A stretch of DNA of 35,646 bases, taken from contig JAMPXJ010000017.1 in assembly GCA_023701205.1 (NCBI GenBank), forward strand, positions 64,001 to 99,646. Reading direction: 5' to 3'. The notes under the pieces were generated by a model. It was not told where the DNA came from. It did no database searches and saw only the letters and a list, made by a program, of their open reading frames with translations. A program made the translations under genes and the position numbers. This DNA is from Oligoflexia bacterium (GTDB lineage: Bacteria > Bdellovibrionota > UBA1018). Positions 9,139 through 16,608 of this stretch are shown in pieces (position 1 is the stretch's first letter; each line of letters opens with the position of its first letter).

Positions 9139-9206
9139 CGATCTTCCTTTTCCCATCTCCGAAACTCTACTCTATAACTAACTGTAATAACGAACGATCA
9201 AGTCAA

Positions 9207-9235
9207 TTGACACGCTGCGCCATTTTCGGTAGACT
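9207..9235 (+). promoter_or_regulatory. Strong candidate promoter reading toward the SDR gene
   Basis: A perfect TTGACA (9207-9212) is followed by 17 nt and TAGACT (9230-9235). The -35 box is part of the palindrome TGTCAATTGACT on the opposite strand, so a divergent -35 may overlap it. Transcription would start near 9242, leaving a leader of about 180 nt before the SDR start codon. Confidence 0.5.
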
Positions 9236-9421
9236 TTAACCATCCCTTTCTTCTGATCAGAGGGGCCAAAAACCTCACCTGATCTATCCAGCCGGGTACG
9301 CTGTTCTCCAGCTTTTCGCCCGGTCAGTAAATCCTGAAACCACAAATAAGGCGTTTAAGGCGTTGGCGTGACCGCAGTACTACTGCTGCATCCCGCGCGA
9401 GCACGCCCTGAAGGAGAGGCC

Positions 9422-10330
9422 ATGAAGAAATGGCGAGGCTGGAAAAATGATTGGGCTTTGGTCACCGGGGCTTCTTCGGGGATCGGCATGGAGTTCGCCC
9501 GTCAACTCGCCGCGAGCGGGATGAACGTGGTGCTTGTCGCACGCCGCGAAAAAAATCTGGACACTCTCGCCCGGGAGCTTTCGCTTCGCTTTGGTGCCCA
9601 TGCGGTCGTCGTATCCTGCGATCTGGCCGAACCCGATGCCGCCGCGAGGCTTCATGCCCGCCTGATTCAGAAGAACATCCGGGTAAGATTTCTTTGCAAC
9701 AATGCGGGGGTCGGGAAGTGGGGCCTCTTCGAACAAACGGATCAGCAAACTCTGCAGAACATGATTCAGGTCAACATCGGGGCGGTCATGGCGATTTGCC
9801 ATGAGTTCCTTCCGGATCTCCGCCAGTTTCCCAGCAGCGCCGTGATCAACGTGTCGTCCCAGGCGGCGTTTCAGCCGGTGCCCTATATGGCGGCCTACGC
9901 GGCGACCAAGGCCTTCATCCAGAGCTTCAGCCAGGCGCTGCATGGCGAATGGAAGAACTACGGCATCACGGTGCAAACATTGGTTCCAGCCCCGACCGCG
10001 ACCGAGTTCGACGCCAAGGCGGGGGCCTATGAGAGCGCGATCCAGAAGCGTTTTCCCCCGGAGGACGTGGTGCGCGCTTCGCTCGCGGCGCTCGCCAGCG
10101 AAGCTCCCGTGGCCGGAAACGTCAGCACCCTGTTCCAGCGGCTTTTCGCCGCGCTCATGCCCGCCCGGGTCGTGATCAGGACCGTGGGAAAGATGTTTCA
10201 GCCGAAGCCGACCGAAAAACCGGCCGCGTCCGTCTCTACGGATCGTCATCGCGCGGTTCCAACGGAGCGCGCGAGTCGTCCGCCGTTACCGGACGCGCCT
10301 TCCACCCACCCCTCGCAAGATCAGCACTGA
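9422..10330 (+). CDS. Short-chain dehydrogenase/reductase (SDR), classical type
   Basis: This is a 302-residue NAD(P)-dependent oxidoreductase of unknown substrate. The cofactor motif TGASSGIG is at 15-22, NNAG at 93-96, and the catalytic set S136, Y149, K153 is intact (YAATK). ARREKNL after the second strand suggests NADPH preference. The ATG at 9422 has AAGGAGAG in front; a GTG 54 nt upstream in frame is unlikely. The last 40 or so residues form a Pro/Ser/Thr-rich tail outside the usual fold. The final 15 codons lie antisense to the 3' end of thiP, and the two stop codons face each other across a 45-nt overlap. Confidence 0.9.
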   Translation: MKKWRGWKNDWALVTGASSGIGMEFARQLAASGMNVVLVARREKNLDTLARELSLRFGAHAVVVSCDLAEPDAAARLHARLIQKNIRVRFLCNNAGVGKWGLFEQTDQQTLQNMIQVNIGAVMAICHEFLPDLRQFPSSAVINVSSQAAFQPVPYMAAYAATKAFIQSFSQALHGEWKNYGITVQTLVPAPTATEFDAKAGAYESAIQKRFPPEDVVRASLAALASEAPVAGNVSTLFQRLFAALMPARVVIRTVGKMFQPKPTEKPAASVSTDRHRAVPTERASRPPLPDAPSTHPSQDQH

Positions 10331-11872
10331 TCCCATCGCGAGCGTCAAGAGCAGGGCGGCCACCGCCTGCGCCTCCTCGAAGCGGTACTGCGCCATCCAG
10401 CGCGAAACCAGGAGCGGAAGCGGGACGAGCTCCTCGCTGTAGAACAGGCTCACCGCGGCGACTTCGGAGATCGAAGCCGCGATGACCAGTCCCAGCGCGG
10501 AGCTGACTGGCCCGCGCCACCGCGGCCAATCGAGGAGCCAGAACGCGCGCCAGGGCGAAGCGCCGAGCGTCAGCGCCGCCTCGAGCCGCCGGAGCGGCAT
10601 CGCCTGCGCCAATGGCCAGAGCGCGCGGAACGCGATCGGAAAGAAGAGCGCGACCTGAAGTGCGGCCATCGCGGCAAGGCTTCCCGCGAACGGATCGATC
10701 CACCGGCCGTAAGCGAGCCAGAGCCCGAGTCCCAGGACCAGGGCCGACATTCCGCCCGGAAGCAGGAGGAGCGCGGCGAGCGCGTTTCCGACGCTCGCGC
10801 GCGACCGAACAAAACCCATCGCGAACAGCGTCAGAACGGCAAGAAGCAAGGCGCCGAGGCCGCTCAAGCAGGCCAGCTCCACGGAAACGAGAAGCGGCGC
10901 GCGGATTTCGCCGAAAAAATCGCCAGGCGAGAGCCCGCCGAAGCTTCCCGCGTAAACCCCCAGATAAGGCAGGATGAAAAACGATCCGAGCGCCACCGCT
11001 GAAATGCTGCCGAAGCGGGAGCTCCTCCGCGACCACCCGGCGTCCGCGTTTCCGATCGCCCGTCTTTCGCGGGACTGGAACCACAGGACCGCGCACCAGG
11101 GGATGAGCGTGAGCACGAGTTCCCAGGCCGCGCATGCCACCGCGCCGCTCAGATCGAGCGCCCCGAAGCGGACGCGCCCGTAAAGCGCCGTCTCGAGCGT
11201 CTGCACCGGCGGGCCGCCGCCAAGCACGAGCACGAGCGCGAAACTCATCACGCAGAACGCGAGCGCCTGCGCGGACGCACTCCAGAAGGCCCAGCGCACC
11301 TGCGGCCAGGCCACGAAACGAAACCGTGCCCATGCCCCCGCGCCGAGCCCCGAAGCGGCCTCCTCGAGCCGGGGCGCCAGCCCGCGCCGCGACTGCGCTA
11401 CCAGGAGCGCGACCCAGGGGACGTTGAAGAAAACGTGCGCCAGGATGACAGCGCCCAGGCTGTAGGAGAGATCCAGGAAGGCCAGCGGCCCGGATTTCCC
11501 GAGGAGGACGACCCAGGCCATCGCGGCTACGATCGAAGGCACGCCAAAAGGCATCGCAAGCAGGCTCTCGCACGCGGCGGCGAGCCTTCCCCCGAAGCTT
11601 CCCATCCAGAGTCCGAGGGGAAGCCCGACGAGGGCCGAAATCCCCGCGCTCGCCACCGCCTGCAGGGCGGTGAGGCGCGCGATGCCCAGAACACCGGGAT
11701 CGAAGAGCGCCTCCGGGCCTTTCACCCGGCTGAGCACCGCGAAAAGCGGCACGGCCACGAGTGCCACCCAAAGCGCCAAGACCAGGGCCAGGCTACCCCA
11801 TCCTGCCCACGGCGGGACCGCCAGACCTGGCGCGCGCGCAGAACCCATCTCAGCTCGCGCTCTCGACGCCAT
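10286..11872 (-). CDS. thiP: Thiamine ABC transporter permease
   Basis: This is the inner-membrane permease of the importer, 528 residues, near the length of E. coli ThiP (536). It consists of two fused homologous halves, each with about six membrane helices. Each half carries a cytoplasmic EAA-type loop that contacts the ATPase: EEAASGLGAGAWARFRFVAW in the first half and EAALTLGASPWRAFWLLDWP in the second. The ATG at 11870-11872 lies inside thiB (23-nt overlap) and has GAGGA at a good distance, so the two genes are translationally coupled. An ATG two nt after the thiB stop is an alternative. The 3' end overlaps the convergent SDR gene. Confidence 0.88.
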   Translation of the reverse strand: MASRARAEMGSARAPGLAVPPWAGWGSLALVLALWVALVAVPLFAVLSRVKGPEALFDPGVLGIARLTALQAVASAGISALVGLPLGLWMGSFGGRLAAACESLLAMPFGVPSIVAAMAWVVLLGKSGPLAFLDLSYSLGAVILAHVFFNVPWVALLVAQSRRGLAPRLEEAASGLGAGAWARFRFVAWPQVRWAFWSASAQALAFCVMSFALVLVLGGGPPVQTLETALYGRVRFGALDLSGAVACAAWELVLTLIPWCAVLWFQSRERRAIGNADAGWSRRSSRFGSISAVALGSFFILPYLGVYAGSFGGLSPGDFFGEIRAPLLVSVELACLSGLGALLLAVLTLFAMGFVRSRASVGNALAALLLLPGGMSALVLGLGLWLAYGRWIDPFAGSLAAMAALQVALFFPIAFRALWPLAQAMPLRRLEAALTLGASPWRAFWLLDWPRWRGPVSSALGLVIAASISEVAAVSLFYSEELVPLPLLVSRWMAQYRFEEAQAVAALLLTLAMGSVLILRGVGGRRVR

Positions 11873-12884
11873 GTCGCCATTCCTCGAGCACCCGCTCGAT
11901 CTCGTGCGCCTCCACGGGAAGCCTCACGATCTTCCGGGGCCGCGGGAGCTTCTCAAAGCTCGCCGGAAGCCTCGTGCCCACTCTGGCCGGCAGCATCCAG
12001 TTCTTGCGCGGAACGAGCTCCTGGACCTCGGGCGAGATCAGGAACTCGAGGAACTCCCTGCGCAGCGCCTCCTGTCTCGGCGAAGTTGGCGTGCCTTTCA
12101 CGAGAGCCACGCCCTCGATCTGGATCGGCTGCCCCTCCTCGAAGAGCAGCGCGCGGTAACGGCCCGCCGGATCCCCGTGCTCCTCGTGATATGCCTGGCT
12201 CGTCGTGTAGCTCCAGACCAGCGGCGCCTCTTTCCTGAGAAAGAGCCCGTACGCCTGATCCCAGCCTGGCGCGAGGGTGAGCCACTGACCGCGGAATTTC
12301 GAGAGAAAACCCTCCCCGCCCGCCGCGCGCGCGTAGAGCACGAAGGCAAGCCCGGGAGTCGACGTCCGCGGATCCTGCAGGATCAGCTTCCGCCGCCACT
12401 TCGGATCCAGCAGCTCCTTGAGGCTCTTCGGAAACTGGCCGCCGGAAAGCCCCTCCCGATCCCCCATGAACGCGAAATAGCCGTAATCGAAAGGCAGGAA
12501 TCCTTCGCGCGGCTTGAGCTCGCGAAGTAGCCGGTCCCAGCCCGCGGGCTTCCACTTCCCCCACTCCGCCAGCCAGGGACGCGCACGCTCGAAGAGCGCT
12601 TCGTCCAAGCCCAGAGCCAGGTGCGCGGTCGGCTTACCGCGCTCGGCATCCAGCTGAAGCCGAGTCAGGAGCTGGCCCCCGTCTCCGGAGGAGAGCGCAC
12701 GCACCCTGCATCCGCAGCGCTTCTCGAAGCGCGGGAAAATCTCCGGGCCCAGGCCGCCGCGGGCCACGATGCTGTCATAGGTATAGATCACGAGTTCCGG
12801 AGGAGTCGGAGCTTGCGCCGCGGCGATCGCGGAGAAAAAAAACAGGACTGAGCCGAGGAAACCGCTTCGTCCGCTGAAGTTCAC
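11850..12884 (-). CDS. thiB: Thiamine-binding periplasmic protein
   Basis: This periplasmic receptor hands thiamine or its phosphates to ThiPQ. The 344-residue protein has a cleavable signal peptide ending near AAAQA (about residue 24) and no lipobox. Several stretches are close to E. coli ThiB: VIYTYDS near the mature N terminus, RCGCRV, ALGLDEALF, LPFDYGYFAF, LQDPRTSTPGLAF, AYGLFLRKEAPLVWSYTTS and KNWMLPA. This makes it more specific than a general ferric-iron or polyamine receptor. The start is GTG 12882-12884, overlapping the upstream gene by 4 nt (GTGA). No TPP riboswitch precedes the unit. Confidence 0.92.
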   Translation of the reverse strand: MNFSGRSGFLGSVLFFFSAIAAAQAPTPPELVIYTYDSIVARGGLGPEIFPRFEKRCGCRVRALSSGDGGQLLTRLQLDAERGKPTAHLALGLDEALFERARPWLAEWGKWKPAGWDRLLRELKPREGFLPFDYGYFAFMGDREGLSGGQFPKSLKELLDPKWRRKLILQDPRTSTPGLAFVLYARAAGGEGFLSKFRGQWLTLAPGWDQAYGLFLRKEAPLVWSYTTSQAYHEEHGDPAGRYRALLFEEGQPIQIEGVALVKGTPTSPRQEALRREFLEFLISPEVQELVPRKNWMLPARVGTRLPASFEKLPRPRKIVRLPVEAHEIERVLEEWRHGVESAS

Positions 12885-13222
12885 CGGAGCTCGGGATTCT
12901 TATCCTCGGCGCGCGACTCGCCCTTGGGCTTGAGCAGCCGAACCTTGTTGGCGCGGTCCTCGGCGTCGGTCTCGAAGCGCCAGAGGATCTCGCAGTTCTG
13001 GAGATGCGTGGTGGTCTCTTCCTGGGCGGAACGGATATGGATGATCCCGTTCTCGTAAAGCGTGACTTCGGCGTTGTCGACGTAAGTGCCCTCTTCTCCC
13101 GGATAGAAGAAGATCACTCTCATCGCGGCGCCTTTCTTGATGATCTTCACCTGATTCCCTCCGGCATCGCCTGCAGATCCCCCTGCCCCTTTACCAACTT
13201 TGCCGAAAAAACGCTTTACCAT
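12881..13222 (-). CDS. Small conserved-looking protein of unknown function, first gene of the thiBP unit
   Basis: The product is 113 residues. A glycine-rich N terminus (KVGKGAGGSAGDAGG) is followed by a compact beta-rich core (MRVIFFYPGEEGTYVDNAEV to TTTHLQNCEILW) and a charged tail. It has no signal peptide or membrane segment, so it is probably cytoplasmic. The ATG has AAGGAAG seven bases upstream. Its stop overlaps the thiB start by 4 nt, which couples it to thiamine uptake in expression, though nothing in the sequence shows a role in it. The core could be a small regulatory or adaptor fold; I recognise no family. Confidence 0.75.
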   Translation of the reverse strand: MVKRFFGKVGKGAGGSAGDAGGNQVKIIKKGAAMRVIFFYPGEEGTYVDNAEVTLYENGIIHIRSAQEETTTHLQNCEILWRFETDAEDRANKVRLLKPKGESRAEDKNPELR

Positions 13223-13259
13223 ACTTGCACTTCCTTAGTTGCTTTTCGCCAGGTCACCC

Positions 13260-13288
13260 GTCATAAACGCAGCTGGCCGAATTCGCAA
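13260..13288 (-). promoter_or_regulatory. Candidate promoter of the small gene-thiB-thiP unit
   Basis: On the minus strand TTGCGA (13283-13288), 17 nt and TATGAC (13260-13265) lie 37 nt before the first ATG. The leader of about 30 nt would have no room for a TPP riboswitch. Confidence 0.4.
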
Positions 13289-13353
13289 TCCCCTCACATT
13301 GATTAAAACTCTTTATTCAAAAAAATACAGAGAATTTAAGGCTTTTTTGGTTG

Positions 13354-13370
13354 GCCGCTCGACGAGCGGC
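13354..13370. repeat. Perfect inverted repeat upstream of nadA
   Basis: GCCGCTC and GAGCGGC flank a 3-nt GAC centre. It is preceded on the plus strand by a T-rich run and lies 30 nt before the candidate nadA -35 box. It could be an operator, or a terminator for nothing visible; no U-tract follows in either direction. Confidence 0.4.
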
Positions 13371-13399
13371 AAGACGTCGCAGCCAGCCAATTCCTCCTA

Positions 13400-13428
13400 T
13401 TGCGTCAGCACCGCAGACCGGCTAGAAA
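13400..13428 (+). promoter_or_regulatory. Candidate promoter of nadA, predicting a leaderless mRNA
   Basis: TTGCGT (13400-13405), a 17-nt spacer and TAGAAA (13423-13428) end only six bases before the nadA ATG, and there is no Shine-Dalgarno. A start site at the normal distance from the -10 box would fall at or beside the A of the ATG. Confidence 0.4.
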
Positions 13429-13434
13429 AACAGC

Positions 13435-14400
13435 ATGTGCGCCGCGCCATCGCTAGCTCAGCCCTCCGCTTCCGTTCACCCGGATCTTTTTGAAGAGATC
13501 GCTCGCCTGAAAAAGGCCAAAAACGCGGTGATTCTGGCGCACTACTATCAGGAGGAGGATATCCAGGACATCGCCGATTTCGTCGGAGACAGCCTGGAGC
13601 TGGCGCGCGCCGCACAGTCCACGCAAGCGAGCCTGATCGTCTTTGCGGGGGTGCACTTCATGGCTGAAGGTGCGAAAATCCTCAACCCCTCGCGCAAAGT
13701 CGTGATGCCCGATCTTCGCGCCGGATGCTCGCTTTCGGACAGCTGTCCGCCCGACGCCTTTGCACGGTTCCGCGCCAAACACCCTGACCACTTCGTGGTC
13801 TCCTACATCAACTGTTCCGCCGCCATCAAAGCCCAGAGCGATGTCATCTGCACGAGTTCCAATGCCGTGAAGATCGTCGAGCGCATCCCCAGGGAGCGCC
13901 CGATCCTGTTCGCTCCTGACCGTAACCTGGGTGCCTACGTGGCCAAGCAGACCGGGCGCGAGATGCTGCTCTGGCAGGGCGCCTGCATCGTCCACGAGAC
14001 CTTCTCGGAACGCAAGATCGTCGAGCTGCAGGTGCGGCATCCCGATGCGGAGCTCATCGCGCATCCCGAATGCGAAGCTTCGCTCCTGCAGAAGGCCCGG
14101 TTCATCGGCAGCACCTCGGCGCTGCTCCGGCACGTGCAGGAGAGCCCCGGCCGCAAATTCATCGTGGCGACGGAGGAAGGCATCCTCCATCAGATGCGCC
14201 GGAAAGCCCCAACAAAAGAATTCATTCCCGCGCCCCCCAATCAGAACTGCAGCTGCAACGAATGCCCCTTCATGAAGCTCAATACGCTCGAGAAGATCCA
14301 CCTCTGCCTGCGCGACGAGGCTCCCGAGATCCTCATGCCCGAGGAGCTGCGGCTCAAAGCGCTGGTGCCGTTGCAGCGGATGCTCGACTGGTCAAAGTGA
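13435..14400 (+). CDS. nadA: Quinolinate synthase
   Basis: This [4Fe-4S] enzyme condenses iminoaspartate with dihydroxyacetone phosphate to quinolinate in de novo NAD synthesis. The 321-residue protein carries the expected ligand cysteines: C98 in [11 protein letters not shown]184 in WQGACIVHE, and C277 in the CSCNECP motif. The substrate motif [20 protein letters not shown] is also present. nadB and nadC are not nearby; nadE is at the other end of the window. The start ATG has no ribosome site, but a -10-like TAGAAA lies six bases upstream. The last 47 nt overlap the convergent App1-type gene. Confidence 0.96.
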   Translation: MCAAPSLAQPSASVHPDLFEEIARLKKAKNAVILAHYYQEEDIQDIADFVGDSLELARAAQSTQASLIVFAGVHFMAEGAKILNPSRKVVMPDLRAGCSLSDSCPPDAFARFRAKHPDHFVVSYINCSAAIKAQSDVICTSSNAVKIVERIPRERPILFAPDRNLGAYVAKQTGREMLLWQGACIVHETFSERKIVELQVRHPDAELIAHPECEASLLQKARFIGSTSALLRHVQESPGRKFIVATEEGILHQMRRKAPTKEFIPAPPNQNCSCNECPFMKLNTLEKIHLCLRDEAPEILMPEELRLKALVPLQRMLDWSK

Positions 14401-15172
14401 GCGGCTCCCGCGCGCGACAAACCTCATCGACGAGCTCCTGCACCTCGAGTGCGCTGAAAAAAACCGGAGAATGCACCGGAACGCCTTCGAGCAGCCACCC
14501 TCGCGGCGGGCATGCCGCGAAATCGGGCAGGAGATTCTCTTCGGGCGGGCGCCGGTCGGAAACGAGATCCTGAGCCACGCGAAGAACGCCCCCAAGATCC
14601 AGCCTCCCGGCGTCGAATTCCCGCAGGGCGATATCCATGGCCGTGTAGAAGGGCAGCTGCCCGGGAAGCGACGCGCGCCCCCGGATCTTGCGGATATAAA
14701 CCGCGGCGATCCGATCGGGATGGCGGCGCATGACCTCCGCGTAAGTCTCAGGATCCCTTTCGGTGTCGTCGCCGATCAGGAGGAAGCGCGCGGAAGGCTC
14801 GGATTCGGAGATCGCGCGCGCGATGCGCGCGACCTTGAACTCGAAGATCCCGGGGCGGGCGAAAAGATCCCGGGTTTGGATGCGAAAAGCGGGAAAGCCT
14901 TCGTTCCTGAGGTGACGCCGGATCGACTTGCGCAGGAAACGGGGAGACCCGCTGACGAAAAGCAGCTCCGCCGGCGCCAGCTCCTGGTAAAGCCCTGGCA
15001 TTCCCGAAAAAAGCTTCAGCCAGAGAGTTCCTCGGAGGATCATCTCAGGATGGCCGACATGAGTCACTTTCACGGTGTCGTCGACGTCGCTGATGATCCG
15101 AAGGCCCTCGGCCGCCTGCGCCGCCAGACCCGACAGGAAGGACAAAAGAACGAGAAGGATTCCGAGCTGCAT
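14354..15172 (-). CDS. Exported App1-type (DUF2183) phosphatidate phosphatase-like protein
   Basis: The product is 272 residues with an N-terminal signal peptide ([20 protein letters not shown]). HAD-type motifs follow in order: the nucleophile motif DVDDTV with D29 and D31, the FVSGSP motif near residue 72, a lysine-containing segment near 113 ([10 protein letters not shown]), and the GDDTERDPE motif with D135 and D136. Proteins of this family include yeast App1, a Mg-dependent phosphatidate phosphatase, so a periplasmic lipid-phosphate role is plausible; the actual substrate is unknown. A TTG 36 nt upstream could extend it, but the ATG at 15170-15172 begins the signal peptide. The last 15 codons lie antisense to the end of nadA. 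Confidence 0.85.
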   Translation of the reverse strand: MQLGILLVLLSFLSGLAAQAAEGLRIISDVDDTVKVTHVGHPEMILRGTLWLKLFSGMPGLYQELAPAELLFVSGSPRFLRKSIRRHLRNEGFPAFRIQTRDLFARPGIFEFKVARIARAISESEPSARFLLIGDDTERDPETYAEVMRRHPDRIAAVYIRKIRGRASLPGQLPFYTAMDIALREFDAGRLDLGGVLRVAQDLVSDRRPPEENLLPDFAACPPRGWLLEGVPVHSPVFFSALEVQELVDEVCRAREPLTLTSRASAATAPAL

Positions 15173-15179
15173 GGAAAGG

Positions 15180-15208
15180 TTCTTATCTATTCGTATGATT
15201 TTAGTCAA
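15180..15208 (-). promoter_or_regulatory. Candidate promoter of the App1-type gene, predicting a leaderless mRNA
   Basis: TTGACT (minus strand, 15203-15208), 17 nt and TAAGAA (15180-15185) end seven bases before the ATG at 15172. No Shine-Dalgarno is present between them. Confidence 0.4.
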
Positions 15209-15274
15209 CTTTTCGGAGAATTTGAAATTCTTTCGTGTTTACAGTAATTTGCATCTTTCATCCCAGCAAGCTGC

Positions 15275-15280
15275 TATAAC
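15275..15280 (+). promoter_or_regulatory. -10 box of the cinA-like gene
   Basis: TATAAC ends six bases before the ATG at 15287. No clear -35 box sits at 17 nt; TTGCAT at 15249 would need a 20-nt spacer. No ribosome site is present, which fits a leaderless mRNA. Confidence 0.35.
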
Positions 15281-15286
15281 TGAAGC

Positions 15287-16489
15287 ATGAGAACCAAGGT
15301 ACCCCGCGCGTGCATCCTGGCCATCGGAACGGAGCTGACCTCGGGAGAGGTCCTCAATCGGAATTCCACCTGGATTTCCTCGCGGCTTCAGGCCCTGGGA
15401 ATCGAAATCGTGCTGCACGAGACCGTACCCGATTCGCATGACCTGATCCTATCGGGCCTGCGCCGCTGCGAGGAGCTGGGAAACGTGCTGTTTGTCACCG
15501 GCGGCCTGGGCCCCACGTCGGACGATTTCACCCGCAACGTGATCGCGCGTTGGTGCGAAAGCCCTCTCGAATACCACGAAGCCACCTGGACCCGGATCCG
15601 CCAGCGGTTGGAGAAGCTCGGTGTCGCGGTGGCGGAGTCCAACCGGCAGCAGTGCTTCTTTCCGCGCGGTGCGCGCGTGCTCCTCAACTCCCGCGGCACT
15701 GCCGAGGGATTCCAGCTCGAAAAAGGCGGCACGCTGGCCTGGATCCTTCCCGGCCCGCCCGATGAAATCGAGGCGATCTGGCAGGCAGCTCCCCCGGAGA
15801 AGGAGCTTTTGTCGCGTTTTACTGATTTTCCGAAGCTCAGGCTCCTGCGCTGGCGCTGCCTGGGAAAGAGCGAGGCGGCTCTCGGGGAGCTGACCGAGGC
15901 AGTGCTCGCGGGTAGCGGCCTGAGGATCGGTTACCGCGCTCACCGTCCCTACGTCGAGATCAAGGTCTGGTGTCCTGAAGCGGAGCTCACGCGGCATGAG
16001 CCGCTTTTCGCGCGACTCAGCGAAAGCCTCAAACCCTGGTGCGTCGCGCGCGGCGACGAGGATCCGGCAGCGATCTTCCTGCGTGCGCTCGAACGGGGTC
16101 AGGAGATCGAGCTGCTCGATGTGGGATCGGGAGGACTCCTCACCGAACGCCTTGCGCCGCTGCTGCGAAAATCCGAATACCGCTGGCAGGCGGAGAATCT
16201 CGTGCTCGCGAACGAATGGAGCGCTTACCCTTCGCCGGAAGAGTGGCTCTCCGCGGTCCTTTCGCAAGCCGACCCCCAGGCAATCACGCTGGCCCTGGCC
16301 GGGCCGGATCAGAACGGGAGTTACCGGATCGGCCTTCGGGATGGCGGAAGCGTCCATCAGCAGGCACTCGAGCCTCCAGGAACAGGCGCGCGGGCGTCCT
16401 CTGCCGGCCCTGGAGAACGCGACCGCCGTTATGCCGTGGAAATGGCTTTCCAGGTATGGACCGAATGGCTCAAAAGATCAGTAAGTTGA
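15287..16489 (+). CDS. CinA-like protein: MoCF domain plus degenerate amidase domain
   Basis: The product is 400 residues. The N-terminal 170 or so residues are a clear CinA/MoCF (molybdopterin-binding-like) domain: ILAIGTELTSGEVLNRNSTW, FVTGGLGPTSDDFT and AWILPGPPDE. In CinA this half is an ADP-ribose pyrophosphatase-type domain. A middle linker domain follows. The C-terminal 130 or so residues align in outline with the nicotinamide-nucleotide amidase domain, but the AESCTGG motif is replaced by DVGSGG at 278-283 and the later VTGIAGP motif reads LALAGPDQNG. Pyridine-nucleotide amidase activity is therefore doubtful. The gene is flanked by the divergent App1-type gene and the downstream subtilase. 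Confidence 0.82.
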   Translation: MRTKVPRACILAIGTELTSGEVLNRNSTWISSRLQALGIEIVLHETVPDSHDLILSGLRRCEELGNVLFVTGGLGPTSDDFTRNVIARWCESPLEYHEATWTRIRQRLEKLGVAVAESNRQQCFFPRGARVLLNSRGTAEGFQLEKGGTLAWILPGPPDEIEAIWQAAPPEKELLSRFTDFPKLRLLRWRCLGKSEAALGELTEAVLAGSGLRIGYRAHRPYVEIKVWCPEAELTRHEPLFARLSESLKPWCVARGDEDPAAIFLRALERGQEIELLDVGSGGLLTERLAPLLRKSEYRWQAENLVLANEWSAYPSPEEWLSAVLSQADPQAITLALAGPDQNGSYRIGLRDGGSVHQQALEPPGTGARASSAGPGERDRRYAVEMAFQVWTEWLKRSVS

Positions 16490-16584
16490 TTTCCCGTGTC
16501 TTCCTTGACACGACTCCCTTGGCAGTTCCGTGATCTCGGGAAGAAATCCACACTTAATTCCTGTCTCTTTTGGTCGTGTTTATC

Positions 16585-16590
16585 TATAAT
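16585..16590 (+). promoter_or_regulatory. -10 box upstream of the subtilase gene
   Basis: A perfect TATAAT ends 18 nt before the ATG at 16609; the -35 region is poor. The implied leader is about 12 nt and has no Shine-Dalgarno. Confidence 0.4.
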
Positions 16591-16608
16591 TAAACCTGAA
16601 CGATTTCT

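Noticed and set aside
9277..9285. ACCTGATCT resembling the conserved core of a TPP riboswitch, in the SDR leader
   Set aside because: The rest of the riboswitch core (CTGAGA upstream, GCGNAGGGA downstream) is absent, and the gene it precedes is an SDR oxidoreductase, not a thiamine gene.
10236..11771. 511-codon open frame on the minus strand in another frame
   Set aside because: It overlaps thiP throughout, has a low-complexity Arg/Gly/Ala composition and no recognisable domain.
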